A DNA stretch of 64,000 nt from Negativicutes bacterium (GTDB lineage Bacteria; Bacillota_C; Negativicutes; Sporomusales_B; JARLHX01). The position numbers and the translations under genes are program-made. The notes under the pieces are model-generated. The model made no database searches, had not been told where the DNA came from, and was given only the letters and a program-made list of their open reading frames with translations. This document shows positions 9,475 to 17,441 of this stretch, one piece after another (positions within the stretch are counted from its first letter, which is position 1; every line of letters starts with the position of its first letter). The DNA lies in NCBI GenBank assembly GCA_031292035.1, contig JARLHX010000221.1:5773-69772 (forward strand), written 5' to 3'.

Positions 9475-9795
9475 TCAAAACAACCCGGGTATGTTCGGCA
9501 GATTAAATTCGCCGGCCAGTTTGGTCATTGCCGCTTGGTGCATATCCCGGGATTTGCCCAAGGCGTTGTTGATGGTTGTTACCAATAAATCCTGAAGCAG
9601 GGCTGCATCCTCGGGCGATAGGTACTTGGCGTTCAGTTCGATGGCTACGACCGACTGCTGGCCGTTGACCACCACTTTGACGGCATCGCCGCTGGCAACC
9701 TCGATCCGTTCGTTCTTAAGCTGTTCTTCCGTCTGGCTGACGTACTGCTGGACTTTTTTTACCATATCCATGACATTGCCGAATTGCTCCCACAC
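9475..9795 (-). CDS. YbaB/EbfC-like nucleoid-associated protein
   Basis: YbaB/EbfC proteins are small DNA-binding nucleoid-associated dimers. GTG at 9795 lies 7 nt after GGAGGTGAT, giving 106 residues, the normal family length. The N-terminal helix (VMDMVKKVQQYVSQTEEQL) and the strand-turn VKVVVNGQQSVVAIELN are typical, followed by LSPEDAALLQDLLVTTINNAL. It is not in the usual dnaX-ybaB-recR context, so it may be a second, specialised copy. It leads a two-gene unit with the low-complexity gene downstream. Confidence 0.8.
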   Translation of the reverse strand: MWEQFGNVMDMVKKVQQYVSQTEEQLKNERIEVASGDAVKVVVNGQQSVVAIELNAKYLSPEDAALLQDLLVTTINNALGKSRDMHQAAMTKLAGEFNLPNIPGLF

Positions 9796-9938
9796 TGCAA
9801 AATCACCTCCGAACGACTCTAAGCTAGTTTATTCACCAAGCGTTAATTTGTGTGTGTCTTAACAAGGTCCGTGATACCCTTTTTCCCTGTCTGTCATATA
9901 TTAGAGTAGAAATACGACGCCGAAGGAGTGACACGGTA

Positions 9939-10289
9939 ATGCGAATAAGGCGGAGAAATAGAAAGAAACGGGAACTGGAGAACGGGGGGGGAGGCGAAAC
10001 CAGCAAGGTTAAAGTAGCCAAACCTGTCAATCCCCTGCTGGAAAAACCGATGCAACTTGTCAGGCAGGTGCTCGATAATCCCAACCTGAGCTATCAAGTG
10101 ATGGTGATTTTGCTGGCCTTGACCTCAGATAATGTGAACATGGACCGGCGGATCAATAATATGACCTCCTCTATCGACAGTCTGCGCGGCATCACCGATG
10201 TGGTGAACAATTCCATCCGTTCGCTGCAGACGGCCGCCGAGGCCCCCCGGAAGATTCGCCAACTGATTAAGCAGCCAGGAAAAAGCTAA
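9939..10289 (+). CDS. Hypothetical basic protein, 116 aa
   Basis: ATG 9939 follows GAAGGAG at 9922; the open frame extends 29 codons upstream without a better start. The N-terminus is strongly basic (MRIRRRNRKKRELE), then a Gly run. A helix with a hydrophobic stretch (YQVMVILLALTSDNVN) and a long amphipathic helix follow. No family recognised. It is divergent from the YbaB-like gene, sharing the 9796-9938 interval as a likely promoter region. The hydrophobic LLALTS segment recalls LLCLVS in the low-complexity protein, so the two may act together (speculative). Confidence 0.65.
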   Translation: MRIRRRNRKKRELENGGGGETSKVKVAKPVNPLLEKPMQLVRQVLDNPNLSYQVMVILLALTSDNVNMDRRINNMTSSIDSLRGITDVVNNSIRSLQTAAEAPRKIRQLIKQPGKS

Positions 10290-10430
10290 AATTTATCGGT
10301 CAGGTAACACTATGACCCTATTGACCATATACTGAAACTAGAAGGGCGGGCGGTACTTAAAAGGTGCTGGCGACACCGCTGATTTAAACACCGCCCTCTA
10401 ATAAAGATGCGATTAAGGGGGTAATAACAG

Positions 10431-10547
10431 ATGTCAAGAGGCTTTGGTGGTTGTGGAGGCGGCGGCGGTTTCTTCATCGTATTCTTCATCATCATTATCC
10501 TGTTGCTGTTCTTCGTTGTTGCGGAAGAGGAATCAGGCACTATCTAG
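10431..10547 (+). CDS. Glycine-rich membrane microprotein 1 (38 aa)
   Basis: The sequence begins MSRGFGGCGGGGG, continues with one hydrophobic helix (about residues 14-30, Phe/Ile/Leu/Val) and ends with an acidic AEEESGTI. AAGGGGGTAATAACAG precedes the ATG. The architecture (glycine/aromatic head, single TM, short tail) recalls the YjcZ class of spore-associated microproteins, but I claim only resemblance. Near-identical in plan and length to the next gene, which confirms coding. Confidence 0.72.
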   Translation: MSRGFGGCGGGGGFFIVFFIIIILLLFFVVAEEESGTI

Positions 10548-10562
10548 TCGCTACTTACTCTG

Positions 10563-10585
10563 GGAACACGCGTCAGGCGTGTTCC
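10563..10585 (+). other. Hairpin between microprotein genes 1 and 2
   Basis: GGAACACGC pairs with GCGTGTTCC around a 5-nt loop and is followed by TAAAATTTT. It could be a weak terminator or a processing/attenuation site between the first two microprotein genes. Confidence 0.5.
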
Positions 10586-10684
10586 TAAAATTTTCGTGGC
10601 CGACGGTCACCGATGCAAGATCGGGCCCATATATTACAGTACCAGAAAGACAATAATGCAACAAACAGGAAGGAGGTAGTATTT

Positions 10685-10801
10685 ATGGGCTTTGGAGGAG
10701 GTTGTGGTGGAGGACGCGGAGGGTTCTTTGTCATATTCATCATCATTATCCTGCTGTTGTTCTTCTTTGTTGCTGAAGAAGATTCAGGCGTAACCATCTA
10801 A
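10685..10801 (+). CDS. Glycine-rich membrane microprotein 2 (38 aa)
   Basis: Same length and layout as the first microprotein: MGFGGGCGGGRGG head, one TM helix of Phe/Val/Ile/Leu, and an AEEDSGVTI tail. The start follows a strong GGAAGGAGGTAGT ribosome-binding site. The tails (AEEESGTI and AEEDSGVTI) align with one gap, showing paralogy and purifying constraint at the protein level. Confidence 0.75.
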   Translation: MGFGGGCGGGRGGFFVIFIIIILLLFFFVAEEDSGVTI

Positions 10802-10809
10802 GAGATGAT

Positions 10810-10896
10810 ATGGGATTCGGGTGCGGCAGGCTACCGGTGGGTGTGATTATCCTCATCCTAGTGCTGTTCTTCCTCAATTTTGATTACTGGCCATAA
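10810..10896 (+). CDS. Glycine-rich membrane microprotein 3 (28 aa)
   Basis: A 28-codon frame starts 8 nt after microprotein 2. It shares the MGFGCG head and one hydrophobic helix (VGVIILILVLFFL) but ends in NFDYWP instead of the acidic tail. The ribosome-binding site is weak (AAGAG), so it may depend on translational coupling to gene 2. Confidence 0.5.
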   Translation: MGFGCGRLPVGVIILILVLFFLNFDYWP

Positions 10897-10950
10897 GCAT
10901 TGGATCACTCAGGCGTTGGCTCAGTAATTTATATGCAGGCGAACACAAAA

Positions 10951-10978
10951 AAAACACGCGTGATAAACGCGTGTTTTT
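10951..10978. terminator. Bidirectional terminator between microproteins and PBP
   Basis: AAAACACGCGT (10951-10961) pairs with ACGCGTGTTTT (10967-10977) around a GATAA loop, with A-runs before and T-runs after. It can end the + strand microprotein transcript and the - strand PBP transcript. Confidence 0.85.
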
Positions 10979-10986
10979 GATTTCGG

Positions 10987-13116
10987 TTAATTTTTTCGCG
11001 GCTGATCCGGTTTTGTCGGCGGAGTCGGGGTAGTGGGTGATATCGGTGAAGCCGGTTTGGGAGGGGGAGGTGGCAGCGTCCTGTCGCCGGATGGGTTATC
11101 GCCGGTCTGGCTGCCTTGATTTTGGCCGTTGTTGCCAGAAGGTTTTGTCGGCTGGGTGCCCTCAATGAAGATTTCGTTCTGGGCATCCTTACTCTTGGGG
11201 TCAGAGCTTAACATGCCGTCCTTGGGAGAGATGGTTGCTGAGACGATGCCGCTGGGGCGGAGAAAATCCCGGGGCGGAAGGTTTGCGAGGGCGGCGGTCA
11301 TGAAATCTCGCCAGATGGTGGCTGGGATGGTGCCGCCTGTGACTCCGGCAAGGAGGCCGTCAGTGTCGAAACCCATCCAGACGGCGGCCGTCAGGTCGGG
11401 TGTGAAGCCCACAAACCAGGCATCTTTATAGTCGTTGGTGGTGCCGGTTTTGCCGGCGGAGGGGCGGCCGATATTGGCGCCTGCGCCCGTTCCGTTGGTA
11501 AGGACTCCGCGCATCATATCGGTGAGGACATAGGCGCTGCGTTCATTGACGACAGCCTTTTCCTTCGGCTGGTTTTGTTCGATGACCTTGCCGTTGCGGT
11601 CGACGATTTTGATGATGGCAACCGGTTCTACCCGCACGCCCTGGTTGGCGAGTACGCCGTAAGCACTGGCGATCTCCAGTGGTGTGACGCCGCGGGACAG
11701 GCCGCCAAGGGCCATCGCAAGATTGCGGTCGTTGACGTTGCCGCTGGTCACCAGGGTGGAGATCCCGAGTTGCTGGGCGTAATAGATGATCTTATCCGGA
11801 GTCACTTGCTGGGCGAGTTTTACCGCGACCACGTTCAGCGATTGTTCTAGCGCCGAACGCAGGGTGACCCGGCCGTGAGATTTGCCGTCATAGTTCATCG
11901 GCGACCAGGAGCCAAAGGTGACCGGGCTGTCGTCGACGATGGTGGCGGGGGACATGCCGCTTTCGATGGCGGTGAGGTAGACAAAGGGTTTAAAGGCTGA
12001 GCCGGGCTGGCGTTCGGCCAGGACGGCGCGATTGAACTGATCATTGCCCCGGCCGCCGACCATGGCTTTGATGTAGCCGGTATGGGGGTCGATGGCCACC
12101 AAGGCCCCCTGGGGCTGCTTGATGCCATTGGTGTCGGTGCGGTAAGTAGGCAGCTGGCTCATGGCTTTTTCGGCGGCGCGCTGCATATCGAGGTCGAGGG
12201 TGGTGTAAACTTTGAGACCATCTTTATAGACCGCGTCGGCGCCGTATTTATCGATCAGCTGTTGGCTGACAAAGTCGATGAAGTAAGAGGCCTCGCTGAT
12301 GCTGCCGGCCGGGCGGGATACCAGTTTAAGCTCTTTGCTCTTGGCCTGATCGGCAGTGGATTGGGAAATATATTCGTATTTTACCATCTGTTCCAGGACG
12401 ACTGCCTGCCGTTCCTTGGCGGCTTTTAGATTATTCAGGGGTGAATAGTAGTTGGGGCTTTTCGGGATGCCGGCCAGCATGGCGCATTCGGCTAAACTCA
12501 GATCTTCAACATTTTTCCCGAAATAGACATGGGCGGCTGATTCCACGCCATAAGCGCCCTGGCCGAAGTAAATCTGATTGAGATACATCTCAAGAATTTC
12601 GGTTTTGGTAAACTGGCGCTCGATCTGAAGCGCGAGGAAGGCTTCCTGAATTTTTCGCTTGAGGGTCCGCTCCTGGGAAAGCAGGGCATTTTTGGCCAGC
12701 TGCTGGGTGATAGTGCTGCCGCCCTCAGACACATCGCCGGTGGTGACGTTGGACCAAACGGCGCGCATGATGCCGCGGGGGTCGATACCGAAATGCTGAT
12801 AGAAACGGGCGTCCTCAGCAGAAATGAATGCGTTCTGCAAATCTTTGGGGATTTTGTTGATTGAGACTGGTACCCGGTCTTCTACCGAGTGAATGGTGGT
12901 AATGAGTTTGCCATTGATGTCATAGATCTGCGACGAGGCTGCAGGGCGAATCTCGCCCTTCAGACTGGGCATAGTATGGATGCTGGCAGTCAGAAAACCC
13001 AGACCGGCACCGGTAACCATGACAATAAAAACAATGGTGGCAACTGCCGCGATGGTAGGCCATTTGCGGCGGGTGCGGCGATTGTTTTGGCGTTTTTCAT
13101 TTGGTTCAGTACTCAT
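10987..13116 (-). CDS. Class A penicillin-binding protein (PBP1A type)
   Basis: This bifunctional cell-wall enzyme polymerises and cross-links peptidoglycan. ATG 13116 follows AAGGAGGT; the upstream extension of the frame is rejected. It has 709 residues: a basic cytoplasmic tail, a TM at about 20-45, and GT51 with EDARFYQHFG (catalytic Glu101), EGGSTITQQLAKN and the EMYLNQIYFGQG motif. The transpeptidase has PGSAFK (Ser373), SLN (Ser426) and KTG (Lys556). All active-site motifs are intact. The C-terminus is a proline/threonine-rich tail ending PRKN. Monocistronic and convergent with the microproteins. Confidence 0.95.
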   Translation of the reverse strand: MSTEPNEKRQNNRRTRRKWPTIAAVATIVFIVMVTGAGLGFLTASIHTMPSLKGEIRPAASSQIYDINGKLITTIHSVEDRVPVSINKIPKDLQNAFISAEDARFYQHFGIDPRGIMRAVWSNVTTGDVSEGGSTITQQLAKNALLSQERTLKRKIQEAFLALQIERQFTKTEILEMYLNQIYFGQGAYGVESAAHVYFGKNVEDLSLAECAMLAGIPKSPNYYSPLNNLKAAKERQAVVLEQMVKYEYISQSTADQAKSKELKLVSRPAGSISEASYFIDFVSQQLIDKYGADAVYKDGLKVYTTLDLDMQRAAEKAMSQLPTYRTDTNGIKQPQGALVAIDPHTGYIKAMVGGRGNDQFNRAVLAERQPGSAFKPFVYLTAIESGMSPATIVDDSPVTFGSWSPMNYDGKSHGRVTLRSALEQSLNVVAVKLAQQVTPDKIIYYAQQLGISTLVTSGNVNDRNLAMALGGLSRGVTPLEIASAYGVLANQGVRVEPVAIIKIVDRNGKVIEQNQPKEKAVVNERSAYVLTDMMRGVLTNGTGAGANIGRPSAGKTGTTNDYKDAWFVGFTPDLTAAVWMGFDTDGLLAGVTGGTIPATIWRDFMTAALANLPPRDFLRPSGIVSATISPKDGMLSSDPKSKDAQNEIFIEGTQPTKPSGNNGQNQGSQTGDNPSGDRTLPPPPPKPASPISPTTPTPPTKPDQPRKN

Positions 13117-13401
13117 GGACAACCTCCTTGCCCTGAAATGCCCGCCGCTGGATGTGATCATCCGGAGGCGGAATCTGTAGGCAATCAATTATGCGTTGGT
13201 CCGGACAGCGCCAGGAGCCAGCGCAAAGGACACAAACAATAATTATACATAACATGCTGGAAATCCTGCCAACTAACGGGTTCGGTAAAAAAACTTCCCG
13301 GTTCATCGGCTTAAATCGACATTTTGCGGTGAAGGAATTTCCGGGGGAAAATGGAATGATATCATAGAAATGGTAGTGTAAGGGCAACGAGGAGGAGTGA
13401 G

Positions 13402-14154
13402 ATGGATAAGGTAAGAATGCTCTCCGCCGGCGAGCAGGGACTGGTGGTGGAGTTTGGTACGCAAATCGATCCTGCGGTCAACGCCCGGGTTCACCGGGTG
13501 AGCAGACTGCTGACCGCAGCCAAGGTGGACGGGGTGGGCGACGTGGTTCCCACCTACCGGTCGCTGCTGGTGTATTTCGACCCGCTGCGTATATCCCGGC
13601 AGGCGCTGATCAAGCGGATCGAGGGGATGCTGACAGCGGGAGGGGCTTCTGGACCGGCACCGGCCGCAGGGCGGATTGTCGACATTCCGGTCGCATATGG
13701 CGGCGAATTTGGGCCTGACCTTGATTTTGTCATGCAGCACTCGGGTCTGACCGCTGAACAGGTGGTGGACATCCATACCGCAACGCCGTATTTGGTGTAT
13801 ATGCTGGGCTTTGTCCCGGGCTTTGCCTATCTGGGCGGCCTGGATGAACGTCTGGCCACGCCGCGCCTGGAAAAGCCGCGTACCGTCATCCCGGTGGGAT
13901 CGGTGGGAATCGCCGGCACCCAGACCGGATTTTATCCGATTGAGAGCCCTGGCGGCTGGCAGCTTATTGGCCGGACGCCCATTAAAGCTTTTCATCCCGA
14001 GGCCGCCAACCCCTTTCTCTTTGCCGCCGGCGATTATCTTCGCTTTCGGGCGATCGGCCGGGAAGAGTATGCGGCCATTCAGGCCGAAGTGGCAGCAGGC
14101 ACCTATACGCCGACAAGCACACCGCTGCCAGCAGGGGAGGGTGACAAGTCATGA
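13402..14154 (+). CDS. pxpB: 5-oxoprolinase subunit PxpB (KipI-like)
   Basis: PxpB is a subunit of the ATP-dependent prokaryotic 5-oxoprolinase, which opens pyroglutamate to glutamate; in Bacillus the homologue KipI inhibits kinase KinA. The 250 residues include the allophanate-hydrolase subunit 1 signature LGFVPGFAYLGG and the later PGGWQLIGRTP. GAGGAGGAGTGAG precedes ATG 13402. It overlaps pxpC by 4 nt (ATGA). First gene of the pxpBCA unit. Confidence 0.93.
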   Translation: MDKVRMLSAGEQGLVVEFGTQIDPAVNARVHRVSRLLTAAKVDGVGDVVPTYRSLLVYFDPLRISRQALIKRIEGMLTAGGASGPAPAAGRIVDIPVAYGGEFGPDLDFVMQHSGLTAEQVVDIHTATPYLVYMLGFVPGFAYLGGLDERLATPRLEKPRTVIPVGSVGIAGTQTGFYPIESPGGWQLIGRTPIKAFHPEAANPFLFAAGDYLRFRAIGREEYAAIQAEVAAGTYTPTSTPLPAGEGDKS

Positions 14155-15179
14155 TCGAAATATTGAGTGCCGGACTTTTTACCACTGTGCAGGACGAGGG
14201 CCGCTGGGGTTATCAGGCTTTCGGTATGCCGGTGGCCGGCTGCATGGACCGTTACGCCTGCCGGGTGGCCAATATTTTAGCAGGCAATCCGCCTGAGGCC
14301 GCCTGCCTGGAGATGACCTTGACCGGAGACAGCCTGCAGTTTCATCAAGACGCCTTTGTGGCGGTGACCGGGGCTGATATGCAAGGGACATTAAACGGGG
14401 AACCGGTTGCAAACTGGTCGGCCTTTGCCGTGCCGGCCGGCAGTGTACTGACTTTTGGCTATGCCCAGGAAGGCTGCCGGGGCTATCTGGCGGTAAACGG
14501 CGGCATTGACGTCCCCAAGGTGCTTGGCAGCAGGGCAACCTATACCCGGGCGGCAGTCGGCGGCGTCGAAGGCCGCAAACTGCGCGCTGATGACCGTCTC
14601 AAAATCGGCGGCGAGGCCCGGTTGGCCGGTGCGGCATGTTCTTTGCCGCCGGAGTACAAGCCGAGTTATGGCGGCAGCGTCACCTTACGGGTGTTGCCAG
14701 GCCCACAGGATGACCTATTCGAGCCCGACGGCTTGACGACCCTGTTCAACAGCGGCTATACCATTACCAATGAGGCCGACCGGATGGGCTATCGTTTGGA
14801 CGGTGCTGTCATCAAACACAAAGGGAAGGCCGACATTGTTTCCGACGCTCTTTGCCAGGGGGCCATCCAGGTGCCGGGACACGGCATGCCAATAGTTATG
14901 ATGGCCGACCGGGCGACCACCGGCGGCTACACTAAGATCGGCACCGTGATCGGTCCCGATCTCACCCTGATGGCTCAGGCCAAACCGGGTGATACGGTAT
15001 CCTTTCGCCAGTGCTCTGACGAAGGTGCGGTCGAGGCCCTCAAATTTGAGCGGGAGCGCTATGCGGCGATTGAAGCCTGGCGGGCCGATGCCGGAAAACC
15101 GCCTGCCGGAGAGGTGCGCAGCTTTTGGATGACAGTCAACGGGCAGACCTATTCGATAGAAATCAGCGAGGAGAGATGA
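14151..15179 (+). CDS. pxpC: 5-oxoprolinase subunit PxpC (KipA-like)
   Basis: The biotin-dependent-carboxylase-like subunit of 5-oxoprolinase, 342 residues, with the family start IEILSAGLFTTVQDEGRWGY and NGGIDVPKVLGSRATY, plus ITNEADRMGYRL. Its start overlaps the pxpB stop, and its stop lies 2 nt before the pxpA start, so the three are translationally linked. Confidence 0.93.
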   Translation: MIEILSAGLFTTVQDEGRWGYQAFGMPVAGCMDRYACRVANILAGNPPEAACLEMTLTGDSLQFHQDAFVAVTGADMQGTLNGEPVANWSAFAVPAGSVLTFGYAQEGCRGYLAVNGGIDVPKVLGSRATYTRAAVGGVEGRKLRADDRLKIGGEARLAGAACSLPPEYKPSYGGSVTLRVLPGPQDDLFEPDGLTTLFNSGYTITNEADRMGYRLDGAVIKHKGKADIVSDALCQGAIQVPGHGMPIVMMADRATTGGYTKIGTVIGPDLTLMAQAKPGDTVSFRQCSDEGAVEALKFERERYAAIEAWRADAGKPPAGEVRSFWMTVNGQTYSIEISEER

Positions 15180-15181
15180 CA

Positions 15182-15943
15182 ATGTTACAGATCGACCTGA
15201 ACTGCGATATGGGTGAAAGCTATGGCGTTTATACCTTAGGACACGATGAAGAGACCATGCCATTTGTGACATCGATCAACGTGGCCTGCGGCTTTCACGC
15301 CTCCGACCCGATGAATATGCAAAAAACGGTGAAACTGGCCAAGAAATATGGCGTGGCGGTGGGCGCTCATCCGTCCTTCCCAGATCTTGTCGGCTTCGGT
15401 CGCCGGGAAATGGTGGCGACGGCGGAAGAAGTCAAGGCCGACGTCATCTATCAGATCGGCTCTTTGTGGGGCTTTTGCCTGACTGAAGGGCTGAAAATGC
15501 AGCATGTCAAAGCCCACGGCGGGCTATACAACGTGGCTGTCAAAGACCTGACGGTGGCTACCGCTCTGGCTGAGGCCATCAAAACGGTGGATTCAGACCT
15601 TTATATGCTCTGCCTGGCCAATTCGGCCATGGTCGAGGCCGCCAAAAAGGTGGGGGTCAAATATGTTGAGGAGTCCTTCGCCGACAGGGCATACACCGCC
15701 CAGGGCACCCTGGTATCGCGCAAACTGCCCGGCTCGGTCATCCACGACGTGGACACCGTGGTCGAGCGGGTCATGGGCATGGTGAAAAAGCAGCAGGTCA
15801 CCTCCATCGACGGAGCGGCTATTTCCCTCAAGACCCAGACGGTCTGCGTGCACGGCGACACCCCAGGCGCAGTGGCGATGATCAAGAAGATCCGCGAGGT
15901 ACTGACAGGTGAAGGCGTAGTCTTCAAAGCCTTCGGGGCCTAA
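15182..15943 (+). CDS. pxpA: 5-oxoprolinase subunit PxpA (LamB/YcsF family)
   Basis: PxpA is the LamB/YcsF-family subunit of 5-oxoprolinase. 253 residues from ATG 15182, chosen over ATG 15176 because GGAGAG spacing is better and the mature family start is MLQIDLNCDMGESYG. Conserved segments include VNVACGFHASDP-like INVACGFHASDP, GAHPSFPD, HVKAHGGLYN and CVHGDTPGAV. It ends the operon, followed by a hairpin at 15967. Confidence 0.93.
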   Translation: MLQIDLNCDMGESYGVYTLGHDEETMPFVTSINVACGFHASDPMNMQKTVKLAKKYGVAVGAHPSFPDLVGFGRREMVATAEEVKADVIYQIGSLWGFCLTEGLKMQHVKAHGGLYNVAVKDLTVATALAEAIKTVDSDLYMLCLANSAMVEAAKKVGVKYVEESFADRAYTAQGTLVSRKLPGSVIHDVDTVVERVMGMVKKQQVTSIDGAAISLKTQTVCVHGDTPGAVAMIKKIREVLTGEGVVFKAFGA

Positions 15944-15966
15944 CCGGAAAATAATTTTGCTAACAG

Positions 15967-16002
15967 GTAAAGCCAGCAGTCCATAGGGGCTGCTGGCTTT
16001 AC
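15967..16002 (+). terminator. Hairpin after pxpA
   Basis: GTAAAGCCAGCAG pairs with CTGCTGGCTTTAC. The stem is 13 bp and perfect but there is no T-run, so termination may be partial. Confidence 0.55.
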
Positions 16003-16047
16003 TATGATCTCGTCCACAAAGCGATCGTCGTTGGCTCCTGTAAAATA

Positions 16048-16072
16048 AAGGCCGCCAACTGCGGCCTATTTT
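16048..16072. terminator. Bidirectional terminator between pxpA and the SASP-like gene
   Basis: AGGCCGC and GCGGCCT form a short GC stem flanked by ATAA on one side and ATTTTTG on the other. It can end + strand readthrough from pxpA and the - strand SASP-like transcript. Confidence 0.7.
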
Positions 16073-16083
16073 TGTTGACCCGG

Positions 16084-16449
16084 TCAGCCAGTCGGGCCGG
16101 CTTCAATGGCCTTTTTGTCAATCGCCTCTTTGGCGACAGGTGCCATTTGCTCCTCAGCCTTGGCGATGAGTTCCTTGACCATCGTCCCGCCGATTTTTCC
16201 GCCGGTTGCCCCGCCGATCTTACCTACTTCAGCAGTGGTCATATTTTCCCAGCCCACAGACTCAACTTTTTCCTTGAGTCCGAGTTCTTCGGCGGCTTCC
16301 CATTTTTTCGCGTCCAGGACGCTTTCATAATTTTCGGCGGTGATTTTCTGGTTGGTCTCTTTGCCCAGCGTTTGATTCGCCGCATCAATTTTGAGCTTAT
16401 CCAGACCCTTTCGCGCCGCGGGGACGAGGATTTCGTCTTTATCCGGCAT
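16084..16449 (-). CDS. Atypical alpha/beta-type small acid-soluble spore protein (SASP-like)
   Basis: SASPs coat spore DNA and are cleaved by the Gpr protease at germination. ATG 16449 (or the adjacent ATG 16452) follows AGGAGG, giving 121 residues, about twice the usual ~60-70. Residues ILVPAARKGLDKLKIDAA match the SASP N-terminal helix, and GGKIGGTMVKELIAKAEEQM matches the SASP C-terminal helix. Between them is an insertion with a second helix-like copy (VLDAKKWEAAEELGL) and TAEVGKIGGATGG. KWE-AAEELG resembles a Gpr cleavage site. A sigma-G-like promoter lies upstream. Confidence 0.75.
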   Translation of the reverse strand: MPDKDEILVPAARKGLDKLKIDAANQTLGKETNQKITAENYESVLDAKKWEAAEELGLKEKVESVGWENMTTAEVGKIGGATGGKIGGTMVKELIAKAEEQMAPVAKEAIDKKAIEAGPTG

Positions 16450-16476
16450 CATGCTACCTCCTATTGCGGTTTTTAT

Positions 16477-16506
16477 TAGCATGTCCTCGGTCCTGACGGT
16501 GTAAAC
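16477..16506 (-). promoter_or_regulatory. Candidate sigma-G-type promoter of the SASP-like gene
   Basis: On the - strand GTTTA (16502-16506) and CATGCTA (16477-16483) are 18 bp apart. They lie close to the forespore sigma-G pattern (GHATR, N18, CATWMTA), each box with one mismatch. The position about 30 bp upstream of the start and the SASP product support it. Confidence 0.4.
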
Positions 16507-16587
16507 AGTCATTTTTTTGCGACAGCGGTACCAAACGCAAGATGAAGCATATATATACTAGGCGATACTGCTTTGGGAGGGGAGAAC

Positions 16588-17262
16588 ATGAGGTTCTCCG
16601 TCAAGAAACGACGACAAGTTTCGGGGTTGACACTGCTGGTCGGTTTTCTTCTGGGGATCCTTTTGATCGGCTTTGGGATCGTCGAGGCCCATCTGAAACC
16701 GACAGTCCTGGCCATCGCTGAGGCCCGGGCGACCCTGATCGCCACCCAGGCCATCAACAATGTCATCAACGAGAAAGTCAGCCAGTCCATCGATCCCCAG
16801 TCACTAGTCAATATCAAGCTCGACAATCGCGGCCGGGTGGTATTCATCCAGCCCAATACGCTGGAGTTTAATAAACTGGCGGCCGACACCACCATGAAAG
16901 TGCAGGACGCCTTGCGGGCCATCAGCGAAGAGCGCATCCAAATCCCAATTGGTCAAGTGCTCGGCAGTCAACTGCTGGCCAGTCTCGGGCCAAAAATCGT
17001 CGTGACCATCATTCCGGTCGGGACCGTCCAGGTCAAAGTGGTGGACAAATTTGAGCAGGCCGGGATCAACCAGACTCGCCATATGATTTATCTTTATGCC
17101 ACCACTTCGATTCGCATTGTTGTGCCGTTGGTCAGCTCGACGGTGAGTGTCAATACCCAGGTTCCGATCGCCGAATATGTAGTTGTCGGCGAAGTGCCCA
17201 ACACCTATGTCCAGGTGCCTTTCCCGCTGCCAGGGGAACCCGGCGGGAGCGGACAGCCGTGA
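16588..17262 (+). CDS. yunB: Sporulation protein YunB
   Basis: YunB is a sporulation protein whose loss impairs spore formation in Bacillus. ATG 16588 behind GGGAGGGGAG gives 224 residues. It has an N-terminal TM (LTLLVGFLLGILLIGFGIV) and the family core AIAEARATLIATQAINNVINE, then LGPKIVVTIIPVGTVQV and the C-terminal PIAEYVVVGEVPNTYV. The protein is likely membrane-anchored with the bulk outside. It is divergent from the SASP-like gene and closed by a terminator at 17323. Confidence 0.9.
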   Translation: MRFSVKKRRQVSGLTLLVGFLLGILLIGFGIVEAHLKPTVLAIAEARATLIATQAINNVINEKVSQSIDPQSLVNIKLDNRGRVVFIQPNTLEFNKLAADTTMKVQDALRAISEERIQIPIGQVLGSQLLASLGPKIVVTIIPVGTVQVKVVDKFEQAGINQTRHMIYLYATTSIRIVVPLVSSTVSVNTQVPIAEYVVVGEVPNTYVQVPFPLPGEPGGSGQP

Positions 17263-17322
17263 TCGACAGTCGACGAGCGTGCTGGTTGATTTAGGGGTGA
17301 AAGAGAATATATGGAAAAGTAC

Positions 17323-17353
17323 CGGTGCGAAGGGCTTTCGCGCCGTTTTTTTT
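17323..17353 (+). terminator. Intrinsic terminator of yunB
   Basis: CGGTGCGAA (17323-17331) pairs with TTCGCGCCG (17337-17345), with one T-G wobble, followed by eight T. Confidence 0.85.
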
Positions 17354-17369
17354 ATAAAATACCTATTGC

Positions 17370-17397
17370 TTGCCGGACGATTTAGGAGTAATATTAT
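17370..17397 (+). promoter_or_regulatory. Candidate promoter of the hydrogenase module
   Basis: TTGCCG (17370-17375) and TATTAT (17392-17397) are 16 bp apart, placing a start point near 17405, just before the palindrome at 17411. Spacing is slightly short, so confidence is moderate. Confidence 0.45.
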
Positions 17398-17410
17398 TAC
17401 CATAGAAATA

Positions 17411-17428
17411 ATGTGAAAAGTTTCACAT
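17411..17428 (+). promoter_or_regulatory. Rex- or Crp/Fnr-like palindromic operator
   Basis: ATGTGAAAAGTTTCACAT is a perfect 18-bp palindrome apart from the central spacer. It contains TGTGA-N6-TCACA (the Crp-family consensus) and also fits the Bacillus Rex pattern TTGTGAA-N4-TTCACAA with only the outermost base changed. It lies between the predicted start point and the ribosome-binding site, a repressor-like position, in front of a redox gene cluster. The regulator itself is not in the window. Confidence 0.6.
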
Positions 17429-17441
17429 ACGGAGGGTAATT

